From: Streptomyces cavernicola
GTDB taxonomy: Bacteria > Actinomycetota > Actinomycetes > Streptomycetales > Streptomycetaceae
NCBI RefSeq assembly: GCF_029968035.1
Contig: NZ_JASCIQ010000057.1
Coordinates: 1 to 47,096, forward strand
DNA length: 47,096 nucleotides
Reading direction: 5' to 3'
The notes below the pieces were generated by a model that worked only from the letters and a program-made list of their open reading frames with translations, did no database searches and was not told the origin of the DNA. The position numbers were made by a program, and so were the translations under genes. Below, in pieces: positions 33,341 to 42,170 of the stretch. Within the stretch, counting starts at the first letter, position 1. Each line of letters opens with the position of its first letter.

Positions 33341-34018
33341 GTGGCTGAGCGCTTGATCGATGTGGTGATCGCGGACGACCAGGAACTGGTACGCGCCGGG
33401 TTCGAGATGATCCTGGACGCCCAGCCGGGGATCCGCGTGGTCGGCGTGGCCGGCGACGGTGTCGAGTGCATCGAACTGGCCCGCCGGCTGCGTCCCGACG
33501 TGGTCCTGGTCGACGTGCGCATGCCCCGCCTGGACGGCCTGGAAGTGACCCGCACACTGGCAGGGGAGCATGCGGATCCACGGACGAACGTGGTGGTGAT
33601 CACGACATTCGACCAGGACGACTACGTGCGCGATGCGCTCCGGTTCGGTGCGTGCGGGTTCCTGCTCAAGGACGCCAGTCCGGAGCTGCTGGTGGAGGCC
33701 GTACGGGCTGCGTCGCGTGGGGACGCGCTGGTGTCGCCCGCGGTGACAGTCCGATTCCTGGGCCGGTTCATTCGCGGGACAGCAGTGGACGGTGGCCTGG
33801 ACGCGGTCGACGAAGTGGAACTCAGCGGCCGGGAGGTGGAGATCGTGCGGCTGGTCGCGGTGGGGCGCACCAATCAGGAGATCTGCGAGGAGCTGTTTCT
33901 GTCGCTGTCGTCGGTGAAGACGTATCTCGGCCGGATCCAGACCAAGTTGGGGGTGCGCAATCGGGTCGAGGTGGCGGCGTGGGCCTGGGAGCGCGGTGTG
34001 GTCGTATCCCGCCCGTGA
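33341..34018 (+). CDS. NarL/FixJ-family response regulator
   Basis: 225 aa. The receiver domain has the acidic pair at residues 12-13 (VIADDQELVRAGF), phosphoacceptor D58 (VVLVDVRMPRLDG), a Thr switch (VVVITTF) and the Lys in GFLLKDAS. The LuxR-type HTH is LSGREVEIVRLVAVGRTNQE with SLSSVKTYLGRIQTKLG. The GTG start has AGAGGAA upstream. It converges on a histidine kinase gene, with only 27 bp between the stops, so the two are almost certainly a pair despite the unusual orientation. Confidence 0.93.
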   Translation: MAERLIDVVIADDQELVRAGFEMILDAQPGIRVVGVAGDGVECIELARRLRPDVVLVDVRMPRLDGLEVTRTLAGEHADPRTNVVVITTFDQDDYVRDALRFGACGFLLKDASPELLVEAVRAASRGDALVSPAVTVRFLGRFIRGTAVDGGLDAVDEVELSGREVEIVRLVAVGRTNQEICEELFLSLSSVKTYLGRIQTKLGVRNRVEVAAWAWERGVVVSRP

Positions 34019-34045
34019 CCGCATCGCGGGTTCGAGGACGCCGGG

Positions 34046-35248
34046 TCAGCCGACGGGAGGGACGGGATGGCGGGGCAGGCGTGCGGTGACACGCCACTGG
34101 CCGCGGCCGGAGGGGCCCGCCCGGAAGGTGCCGTCGAGCGCTTCGATGCGTTCCTGCAGCCCGATGAGGCCGAGGCCGCCGCGTCCCCCGGCCGGGCCGG
34201 CCGGGTGCGAGGGCAGGGTGTTGGTGACGGTGACGAGCAACCAGTCGGGAGTGGCGTCCAGGCGGACAGTAGCGTGCTGCCCGGGTGCGTGCCGGTGAAC
34301 GTTGGTGAGGGCTTCCCGCACGACCCGGTGGACGGACGCCTCGGCCTCGGGGCTGAAGCGGGTGCTGCGGGCGGCGGCGGTGACCTCCAGGCGGACAGGC
34401 GGACTGTCGGGGTTGTGGCGGGCGAACTCGGCGGTCAGCTCGCCGAGTTCGGCCAGCAGGTCGCCCGGCAGCAGCGCGTCGTGGTCGTACTCGCGCAGCA
34501 CCCGGACGAGGCGGCGCATCGATGCGAGCGTCTCGGTTCCGGCCCGGGTGATCGACTCCAGGATCGGCTCGACCTTGTCCGGGGCGGTGGCATGGACGGT
34601 GCGCGCCGCGTTCGCCTGCACGATGATGCCGGTCATGTGGTGGGCGACGAGGTCGTGCAGATCCCGGGCGAGTGCGAGCCGCTCCGCCTGACGCACGTCG
34701 TGCACGGCGCGTTGCCGGCGGGCCTCCTGCGCGCGCAGGGCGGATCCCAGGGTCACGCAGACGGCGAGCAGCAGGGTCAGGACGTACGCGCCCACCACGA
34801 GGGTGTCCTGACTGCGGTCGCGTAGCGGCAGCATCAGGACGGCCGCGACCAGTGGGGCGATGACCCAGGCCGCGGCCTGGGCGGGTTGGACCTGGGCGAG
34901 GACCCGGATGATCAGAAGCAGCAAGGCGACGGTCTCAAGGAATCCCCAACCGGCGCCGTCCTGAGGGATGAAGAGGCAGACGCAGCTGAGCGCCACGGAA
35001 ACGGCGGCCACCAGCACCGCCCTACGGGTGAGGGCGGGCAGCCAGCGATTGTCCGGCAGCGTCAAGGCAGCCAGTGGCCCGGTGATGAAGGCCGGGATCC
35101 AACTGGTCACCGCCATGCCCGACGCCGGCGCGCCCGGTCGCAGGAAAAGCACCCCGAAGTCGGCGAACCAGGTCAGGGCCAGCACGACGAGCGCGGCCAC
35201 AGAGAACAGGCGTCGCATCCCCGGCGAGAACGGAAAGGTCGAGTACAC
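34046..35248 (-). CDS. Sensor histidine kinase, HisKA_3 type
   Basis: About 400 aa from GTG at 35248. The N-terminal 165 residues contain five to six hydrophobic helices with very short loops (LFSVAALVVLALTWFADFGV, VVGAYVLTLLLAVCVTLGSA), so sensing is probably within the membrane. The dimerisation and phosphoacceptor segment is ALARDLHDLVAHHMTGIIVQ with H198. The ATPase has the N-box EALTNVHRHAPG and the G-box GGLGLIGLQERIEALDG. It resembles DesK-type kinases. Its upstream region carries the 32-bp palindrome shared with the MMPL exporter gene. Confidence 0.9.
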   Translation of the reverse strand: MYSTFPFSPGMRRLFSVAALVVLALTWFADFGVLFLRPGAPASGMAVTSWIPAFITGPLAALTLPDNRWLPALTRRAVLVAAVSVALSCVCLFIPQDGAGWGFLETVALLLLIIRVLAQVQPAQAAAWVIAPLVAAVLMLPLRDRSQDTLVVGAYVLTLLLAVCVTLGSALRAQEARRQRAVHDVRQAERLALARDLHDLVAHHMTGIIVQANAARTVHATAPDKVEPILESITRAGTETLASMRRLVRVLREYDHDALLPGDLLAELGELTAEFARHNPDSPPVRLEVTAAARSTRFSPEAEASVHRVVREALTNVHRHAPGQHATVRLDATPDWLLVTVTNTLPSHPAGPAGGRGGLGLIGLQERIEALDGTFRAGPSGRGQWRVTARLPRHPVPPVG

Positions 35249-35277
35249 GTGTCTCAGCGTAGGAACCCGGGCCGGTC

Positions 35278-35309
35278 CGTGGTTGTCGGCCGATCGGCCG
35301 ACAACCACG
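35278..35309. promoter_or_regulatory. Perfect 32-bp palindrome between kinase and MMPL exporter genes
   Basis: The left arm CGTGGTTGTCGGCCGA (35278-35293) is exactly the reverse complement of TCGGCCGACAACCACG (35294-35309), with no loop. It lies 30 bp upstream of the kinase GTG and 280 bp before the MMPL ATG. A response-regulator operator is the simplest reading. The remaining 35310-35589 holds no gene I can support. Confidence 0.8.
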
Positions 35310-35589
35310 TGTCCAAGACCGTGCTCCGGGCGGACACCGCATGCGAGAACAGGGGCCGACGATGGAAGCGCAGCACTGGGCCCGCTCCCCGAAGGTCCAG
35401 CGTCTGTGCAACTCCGGCCCCGGCATGTACTCGGAGGCCGGAGTGCGCGCCATGGCCTGTGGGGACGGCGCCCGGCGCGCTGGGCGGGGACCTGGGTTTG
35501 AGCGGCCCGAAGGTCCCTGCCCTCGTCACCAGCCCGTGACGCGGACGTCCCCGTCACATTCCTGTCTCACGTACGGAGTCCTGTTTCTC

Positions 35590-37803
35590 ATGGCCACGTT
35601 CCTGCACCGGCTCGGCCGCGGCGCCTTCAAGCACCGCTGGCCGGTCCTGCTGCTCTGGGTCGTCCTGCTCGGCGCGGTCGGCGCCGCGGCCGCCAACAGC
35701 ACTGGTAGCGCCGACTCGACCATCACCCTGCCCGGTACCGAGGCGCAGAAGGCGTACGACCTGCTCGGTGAGAAGTTCCCCGCGGCCAACGCCGAGGGCG
35801 CCGGCGCCCGCATCGTCGTCCAGGCACCCGACGGGGAGAAGCTCACGAGCCCCGCCCGCAAGGACGAGGTCACCCGGCTCCTCAAGGACGTGCAGGACTC
35901 TTCCTCGAAGATCGCGCAGGTCACCGACCCCTTCCAGGCGAAGACCATCAGCGCCGACCAGTCCACCGGCTACGCCCAGGTCACCTACAAGGCCAAGCCC
36001 GGTGACCTGACCGACACCGATCACGACCGCCTGGAGCAGGCCCTCGACGAAGGTCGCGGGCACGGCCTGACCGTGGAGGTGTCCGGGAACGCACTCGCCC
36101 CGGCCGAGGCCGGCAAGTCCAGCGAGGCCGTCGGCTTCGCCCTGGCCGCCCTCGTCCTCGTCGTCACCTTCGGCTCCCTGGCCGCGGCCGGCATGCCCCT
36201 GCTGACCGCCCTGATCGGCGTCGGCATCACCACCAGCGCGATCACCGCGCTCACGGCGACCTTCGAACTCAACAGCAGCACCTCGGCACTGGCCTCCATG
36301 CTCGGCATCGCGGTCGGCATCGACTACGCCCTGTTCATCGTGTCCCGCTACCGCTCCGAGCGCGCCGAAGGCCACGGCGCGCGGGAGGCGGCCGCACGCG
36401 CCAACGGCACCGCCGGCTCCGCCGTGGTCTTCGCGGGCCTGACCGTCGTCATCGCCCTGGCCGGCCTCGCCGTCGTCAACCTGCCCCTCCTCACCGCCAT
36501 GGGCCTGGCCGCCGCCGGCGCGGTCACCATCGCCGTCCTGATCGCCGTCACCCTCGTCCCGGCCCTGCTCGCCTTCGCACCCGAACGCGCCCGCGGACGC
36601 GCCGCCCGCAAGCGGCAGCCGACGGACCCGGAGCCTCAACACTCGGGCCGCACACGGCCGTTGGGCGAGCGGTGGGCGGCCTTTGTCCTCCGCCGGCCGC
36701 TGAAGGTTCTCCTCGTGTCCGTGCTCGGCCTGGTGGTCGTGGCCCTGCCTGCGGCCGAGCTGCAACTGGGGCTGCCCGACGATGGTTCCCAGCCGGCCTC
36801 GACCACGCAGCGCAAGGCTTACGACCTGCTGGCCGACTCCTTCGGCCCCGGATTCAACGGCCCGCTCTCCCTCGTCGTCAGCGACGACGACCCGGCCACG
36901 GCGAAGGCCACGGCCGGTGAACTGACCGCACACGTCAAGGACTTGAAGGGCGTCGCCACCGTCGCCCCGGCCGCGTTCAACCCGGTCGGCGACACCGCCC
37001 TCATCACCGTCATCCCCACGAGTGCCCCCGTCAGCGACAGCACCGAGGACCTCGTCCACGACATCCGCGACGCCGCCCAGGACGCCCCCGGCGAGGTACT
37101 GCTGACCGGCACCACCGCGATGAACATCGACGTCTCCGCCAAGTTCACCAGCGCGATCGTCCCCTACCTGGCTCTCGTCGTCGGCCTCGCCTTCCTCATC
37201 CTCATCCTCGTCTTCCGCTCCATCCTGGTGCCGCTCAAGGCCGCTGTCGGCTTTCTGCTCTCGGTTCTCGCCTCGTGCGGTGCACTCGTGGCCGTCTTCC
37301 AGTGGGGCTGGCTCAAGGGCCTCTTCGGACTCGAAGTCCCCGGCCCGATCATGAGCCTGATGCCGATCCTCACGGTCGGCATCGTCTTCGGCCTCGCCAT
37401 GGACTACCAGGTCTTCCTCGTCACCCGCATCCGGGAGGCGTACGTCCACGGGGGCGACCCCCGCGCCGCCATCACCGAGGGCTTCAAGCACAGCGGCCGA
37501 GTCGTCACCGTCGCCGCACTGATCATGACCTTCGTCTTCGCCGGCTTCATCGGGGCCGACGAAGCCATGATCAAGGCCCTCGGCTTCGGCCTCGCCGCAG
37601 CAGTCCTCCTCGACGCCTTCGTCGTCCGCATGACGATCGTCCCCGCAGTCCTCGCCCTGCTCGGCCGACGCGCCTGGAACCTGCCGCAGTGGATCGACCG
37701 GGCCCTCCCGCACGTCGACATCGAAGGCGAGAAACTCTCCCGCCCCTCCCCGCCCCCGAGCGACACAGAGTCCAAGGCCCCCGCCTACAGCAGCCACCCC
37801 TGA
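35590..37803 (+). CDS. MMPL-family RND exporter
   Basis: A 737-aa membrane protein with the duplicated RND architecture: helix 1 (WPVLLLWVVLLGAVGAAAANS), external domain (about 40-185), helices 2-6, then a second half starting at WAAFVLRRPLKVLLVSVLGL. The proton-relay Asp-Tyr pairs of MmpL proteins are in GIDYALFIVSRYR and GLAMDYQVFLVTRIRE. Members export lipids, siderophores or drugs. The ATG at 35590 was chosen over an in-frame extension to 35341, whose translation is not protein-like. Neighbouring two-component genes and the shared palindrome suggest stress- or envelope-responsive control. Confidence 0.93.
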   Translation: MATFLHRLGRGAFKHRWPVLLLWVVLLGAVGAAAANSTGSADSTITLPGTEAQKAYDLLGEKFPAANAEGAGARIVVQAPDGEKLTSPARKDEVTRLLKDVQDSSSKIAQVTDPFQAKTISADQSTGYAQVTYKAKPGDLTDTDHDRLEQALDEGRGHGLTVEVSGNALAPAEAGKSSEAVGFALAALVLVVTFGSLAAAGMPLLTALIGVGITTSAITALTATFELNSSTSALASMLGIAVGIDYALFIVSRYRSERAEGHGAREAAARANGTAGSAVVFAGLTVVIALAGLAVVNLPLLTAMGLAAAGAVTIAVLIAVTLVPALLAFAPERARGRAARKRQPTDPEPQHSGRTRPLGERWAAFVLRRPLKVLLVSVLGLVVVALPAAELQLGLPDDGSQPASTTQRKAYDLLADSFGPGFNGPLSLVVSDDDPATAKATAGELTAHVKDLKGVATVAPAAFNPVGDTALITVIPTSAPVSDSTEDLVHDIRDAAQDAPGEVLLTGTTAMNIDVSAKFTSAIVPYLALVVGLAFLILILVFRSILVPLKAAVGFLLSVLASCGALVAVFQWGWLKGLFGLEVPGPIMSLMPILTVGIVFGLAMDYQVFLVTRIREAYVHGGDPRAAITEGFKHSGRVVTVAALIMTFVFAGFIGADEAMIKALGFGLAAAVLLDAFVVRMTIVPAVLALLGRRAWNLPQWIDRALPHVDIEGEKLSRPSPPPSDTESKAPAYSSHP

Positions 37804-37815
37804 GCACTGCGCAGC

Positions 37816-37843
37816 CGCCCGCGCCCATGGAATGGCGCGGGCG
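37816..37843 (+). terminator. Terminator hairpin after the MMPL gene
   Basis: CGCCCGCGCC (37816-37825) and GGCGCGGGCG (37834-37843) form a perfect 10-bp stem with an 8-nt loop, 12 bases after the stop codon. Confidence 0.8.
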
Positions 37844-37948
37844 TCTCGCGATACTCCTCAACTCACGGACCGCTACCCGAACTTCGGTAACCGTGGGCTC
37901 AGTGGACGAGGCGAAGCTTCTCGCCGTGTCGCCCGAAGCTGGTGCGAT

Positions 37949-37981
37949 GCATCGGCGGCCGCAGGATGCAGCCGCCGATGC
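37949..37981. repeat. Second strong stem-loop downstream of the MMPL gene
   Basis: GCATCGGCGGC (37949-37959) and GCCGCCGATGC (37971-37981) are perfect inverted arms with an 11-nt loop. It may back up the 37816 terminator or end the decayed RHS transcript from the other side. I see no gene in 37804-38161. Confidence 0.6.
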
Positions 37982-38161
37982 CTACGTCCGCGCCCTCCTC
38001 CCCCGGCGGTGTTCAGAGAGGCCCGTCATGCGCCGGCAACGGCAGAGCATCGCCGCGCCGCAATCCCTCGCTTCCGATGGAAAGCAGGAATTCGACGATC
38101 GCTTCGAGGCGGTTCGGGCTCTCGAAGAATTAGCCAGTCGGCAGCATTGGAAGCCGGGGCT

Positions 38162-40185
38162 CTACGGGGTGGACCCCGCATAAAGCGGCGTCGACACTCC
38201 GTCTCTGAGCCGTTCTGAACATTCACCCAGGCGCTGATGACCAAACCAGTGGCCCTGGAAGACGACGATTTCTTCCCCGTTGGGGTGCTCGTACCATTCC
38301 TCTGTGTATTAGATGGGCTGGTGATCGTCGCCTATAAGTTGCTTACCGCCTTGCCATTCTGACGTCGTGGCTGGCGTGTATTCGTTCACATCGAAGGGCT
38401 CAGCCCCTTCGGGTTTCCCGGCCTCCCGTAGAGCCTTAGCCTTGGTCTCTTCTAGGTCACGGCCTATCTTCTCCTCTGCGCAGGGAGTGAGGCCCAGTGG
38501 GTCGACCCACGTGTGCGGATTTGCTACGTAGGCTGACGGATTGGGGCCCGGAGCGAGACCGAGGGGGTCGGGTGTGAGGTAGCGGGCGGTTTCTGGGTCA
38601 TAGTGGCGGAAGTAGTTGTAGTGGAGGCCAGTCTCGGCGTCGAAGTACTGGCCCGGAAAGCGAAGCGGGGTGTGCGCAGTGGCGCCCCGATTCCAGACGG
38701 TGGCGCCCCAGAGAGTGGTGCGGGTGTGCCAGGCGATCTCGCCGTCCTCGCCCACGAGTTCGGTGGGCGCGCCGACGAGATCTGTGACGATCGCGTAGAA
38801 CCGCTCGTCGATCTCGTCCTGGCCCTTACCGCTGGTGATTTTGCGTTCGGTCTGAGTGTTTGGCTTCCAACCCCGGTGGCCCCAGGTGAGCGTGAGGTGC
38901 TCCAGACTGCCGGGAGTGTGCGAGGTCTGTTCGCACAAGGCCGTGCCGGCCCATATGAAGTCGACTTGTTCGACGACTGTCTGCCCGTCTGTGGCGAGCC
39001 GCTGCCTGGCAATACGCCGCCCGAGGGGGGCCGTTCGCTTCCCGACCTCCTGGCATGCTCGCGGGCCAGGTCGGTCGCCTCTGTCTGGTTGCCCGCCTCG
39101 TCGTAGGTGTACGTCTCCGTCTATCCTGCTCTGCCCGGACCTGCGTGACGCGGCCTGCCGTGTCGAGGTCGTAGCGGCGGGTGCCGTTCAACTGGTCCTC
39201 GACGCCGAGGAGATGCCCGTCGGCCCGGTAGGTGTATGCACGTTGCTGGATCGTTTGAGCGGTCGGGCCAAGGAGTTCTAGGCCGGCCAGACGTCCCACT
39301 ACGTCGTAGCCCTGCGTCATGGTGAGTTCGCTGCCGATATGGCGGAGCACCTCACGTCCGGCTGCGTCGTGCTCGAAGGTCAGGGTGCGGCCGTTGGTGA
39401 CCAGATCGGCACGGTTGCCGGCTGCGTCGTAAGTCCAGGCACTGTGCACGCCCGAGGGCATTACGCGTCCTGCGCGTCGGCCCAAGGCGTCATTGGTAAA
39501 GGCGAGGGTTCGATCGTTGACCGTCTCGGATGTCAGGTGTCCCGCCGCATCGCGCTCCAGGACGAGGACGGCGTCCGGGTTGGCGGCTCGCGCCAGATTC
39601 CCCATCCGGTCATAGGTGTAGGTCGTTACGTGACCCGCTGCGTCCTTTCGGATCGTGCGACCCAGTACGTCCCGCTCAAATCGGATCGATTCACCGGCAG
39701 CAGTAGTGCGGGCCGCCAGCCAGCCAGCTGCGTCGAACGTGTAGGTCAGAGTCCGGTCGTCGTAGTCGGTTTCCGAGACGATGCGTCCGGCAGCGTCGTA
39801 CTCGTAACTCCAGCTCAGGCCATGTGGGTTGATGACCTTGGAGAGTCGAAACTCGGCGTCGTGCTCGAAGGTGTAGCGGGCACCGTCCGGGCCTGTGCGG
39901 GCCCACAGCAGGTCAAAGTGGGTGTACTCAAAGGTCGACACGGCGCCCACGGCTTCCGTGTGCCGCAGACAGTTTCCTTCGCCGTCATAAGTCCAGGACT
40001 CCGTGCTTCCGTCCGCGAGAGTACGGCGCGTCAGCTTGCCCTCCGCTGACCACTCAAGGCTGGTCGCCCGGCCCACCCCAGACGGCCTTGTTGCGGATGT
40101 CGACCTCGATACGCTCGTCGAGCCTGGAGGCCCAAGAGCCCCCAAACCATGTACCGAATGTGTAGTCCGACAGGTGAGTACGCCG
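38162..40185 (-). pseudogene. RHS-repeat polymorphic toxin gene, multiply disrupted
   Basis: YD/RHS repeats read cleanly from about 40070 (TSLEWSAEGKLTRRTLADGS, then YDAAGR, YDRMGN, FDAAGW) to 39140. Frame changes occur near 39115 (QDR to ETYTYDEAGNQTEATDLAR) and near 39040 (to PLGRRIARQRLATDGQ). The conserved RHS core then follows, RFPGQYFDAETGLHYNYFRH, DPETARYLTPDPLGL and NPHTWVDPLGLTPC, which marks the boundary to a variable C-terminal toxin tip. The tip (EEKIGRDLEETKAKALREAG...) hits an in-frame TAA at 38311-38309, after which it stays open to 38162 (YTEEWYEHPNGEEIVVFQGH). At the 5' end, YTFGTWFGGSWASRLDERIE (about 40185-40110) is an RHS N-terminal fragment joined after a deletion. The toxin family is not identified. 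The gene is inactive as it stands. Confidence 0.85.
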
Positions 40186-40271
40186 AAGCACGGCCGATGG
40201 CCTGTGGCCATCAGCCGTGCGGGCAGGATTCGGCGTTCCGCTCCCCAGTACGACTAGAGCCCCGCACCCGT

Positions 40272-41678
40272 CTACCGCCCTGGAGCGAGCGCCGAACTGG
40301 CAGCGGAGGCGAGCCGTGTGGCGACGGAGCGCGGCCCGGAGCCTGCGCTGAGCCGCAGCCCGTATTCGGTCCCGCTTCGGACGAGGGAGACAGCCGGCAC
40401 CGATATGCCGAACGTGCCCTGATAGCCGATGCGCAGGCCGCGCTCGCCTGCCTCTCGCACCACCTCGGGCACCTTCCGCGCGGCCCAACCGGACGTACGT
40501 GCGTGATCGCCGAGCAGTACGTAGGCGGCACCCGGACGGTAGCGGACCTCAACCGCCGCAGAGCGCAGTGCGCGGGCCAGGATGGACTGGTTCCGTTGGT
40601 AACGGACCAGGCGGGAGCGCAGAGAGCCGGCGCTGTCGACGTCCATCCAGGCCGCGTCCTCGAGCCTGGCGGGCACCGCACGCTGCACCGCTCTGGCCTC
40701 GAGAAGGTCGTCGACGGTCCTGCGATCCGTACGGGCGAGGAGAACGCCACCGGCCTGGCGCTGGCTGCCTCCGGCGGCCCATTTGGTCATCGAGCACGCG
40801 ATGAAGACGTGCCTGGGCAAGGGGCCCGTGAGCACGTCCTGCAGAGGGTTCTGGGAGACGTCCACGATGACCGCGACCTCTCGGTTCAGGGCGGACCAGA
40901 ACCGTTGAGGGTCGATCACCCGCTGCGCAGGCGTGTTGGAGACGGGCTCGAACAGCACAGCCCCTACGTCAGGGGCGTCGGCGTGCGCGGCCAGCTCCTC
41001 AGCCGTCTCGGCCGTGACGATGCGGCACACATCGGAGCCGCACTGTCTGAGGAGGCTGAGGGTCTCCACCCATGCGTCGGCGGACGCCACGAGTTTCTGG
41101 CCGGCTGCCCGCAGCCGCTCCAGCAACAGCAGGATCGGCACCCTGAGCGCTGCCATACCGCTGGACATCGCAAAGGCGGTGGCGCCGCCGGAACCGAGGA
41201 CCGCAGCCGGTTGCTCGACCAGCGCTTCCAGGGCGCCGTCGAAGGCGAAGTGCCCTGTCTGTACGGGGCGTTCACCGTAGTCGGGCTCCACCGTGCCGCA
41301 CGGCGTGTAGACCCCGTCTCCTGGGTGGTAATGCCGCTGTTCGGGATGGCGCAGCGCGGTGCCTCCAACGGGCGGTGCGATCCGGGCCCCGCCGTACACC
41401 AGGTTCAGGCACTGTCCGGTCACGGTGGCCTCGGCATCGTCCACCTCGGCGATACTCCAAGGCTCCGAGGCAGTCGCTGCCGCCGCGCCCACCGCCGCGA
41501 TCTGCCCCTGAACCCACGCGATCGCTGCCGGATCGGCATGGCGCCGCACGAGGCGGCTCAGCCGACCCAGCCGCGTACGCAGCTCCCACCGCCACTCAGC
41601 CAAGTCAGACGCATCCACACCGCAGATCATCCCTGCACTGAGATCGGAAACACCGTAGAAGCTCCCTGCGTCCCGCAA
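40272..41678 (-). CDS. Fold-type I PLP-dependent enzyme, distant Cys/Met-metabolism type
   Basis: 468 aa from a TTG at 41678 with GAGG five bases upstream; an ATG at 41630 (MICGVDASDL) would shorten it by 16. The PLP Lys is probably K299 in ACSMTKWAAGG, like the S-x-T-K-Y motif of cystathionine gamma-synthase relatives. The cofactor Asp is in VIVDVSQNPLQD and LFEPVSNTP resembles their E-x-P-S-N-P loop. AFAMSSGMAALRV is the phosphate-binding turn. The N-terminal 100 residues have no counterpart that I know. Substrate and pathway are unknown. It is isolated between a dead RHS gene and a DUF2690-like gene, and a fusion, transfer or novel side pathway is possible. Confidence 0.75.
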   Translation of the reverse strand: MRDAGSFYGVSDLSAGMICGVDASDLAEWRWELRTRLGRLSRLVRRHADPAAIAWVQGQIAAVGAAAATASEPWSIAEVDDAEATVTGQCLNLVYGGARIAPPVGGTALRHPEQRHYHPGDGVYTPCGTVEPDYGERPVQTGHFAFDGALEALVEQPAAVLGSGGATAFAMSSGMAALRVPILLLLERLRAAGQKLVASADAWVETLSLLRQCGSDVCRIVTAETAEELAAHADAPDVGAVLFEPVSNTPAQRVIDPQRFWSALNREVAVIVDVSQNPLQDVLTGPLPRHVFIACSMTKWAAGGSQRQAGGVLLARTDRRTVDDLLEARAVQRAVPARLEDAAWMDVDSAGSLRSRLVRYQRNQSILARALRSAAVEVRYRPGAAYVLLGDHARTSGWAARKVPEVVREAGERGLRIGYQGTFGISVPAVSLVRSGTEYGLRLSAGSGPRSVATRLASAASSALAPGR

Positions 41679-41838
41679 ACCTGCCTCAAGGACGTGGGCG
41701 AGTTCGGCGAGGTTCGACGGCCCGGGAGGCGATGCCGGTGTTTCTCAGTCGCCATCGCGCAGCCCGCGCGCTTCGTTCCTGGCGTCTCGCTCGCGTTCCG
41801 CCCGTAGGCTCTCGCGACGCGACTGTGCGCCCCCTTGC

Positions 41839-41871
41839 GCTCCTTCTGAGCTCCTTCTGAGCTCCTTCTGA
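41839..41871. repeat. Three exact 11-bp tandem repeats
   Basis: GCTCCTTCTGA occurs at 41839-41849, 41850-41860 and 41861-41871, followed by a partial GCTCCC. It lies 160 bp upstream of the PLP gene. The rest of 41679-42170 shows no gene. The 11-bp period is close to one helical turn. Confidence 0.7.
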
Positions 41872-42170
41872 GCTCCCTTACGCCCTCTCGCCTCCTCACC
41901 TCCCTTTGACGCCAACTCGCCACTGCCGCAACGGAGTTACTGCATCCGCAGGCCCGTGCCGGACACTTGCGATGACATCACGCTATGTGGTTAATGGTCT
42001 TCCCTCAGCACAGCCCATCACCCAGGGGCCGTCAGTGGAGTGGCGCCCTCCCTTCGAGGAGAAGGCTTCACCTACTGACACAGATCCGATGAGGCGTCAG
42101 CTCGGAGTGCGGTTCAGCAGGTCAACTCAGCCCGATTCAGGGGCAGTTGATGAAGAGAGAAGGCATCACT

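Noticed and set aside
35341..35589. N-terminal extension of the MMPL frame
   Set aside because: Not protein-like, and MmpL proteins start shortly before the first membrane helix, as at 35590.
35554..37797. Open frame of 747 codons on the - strand opposite the MMPL gene
   Set aside because: Asp/Gly/Glu-rich low-complexity shadow of a gene with unmistakable MmpL motifs.
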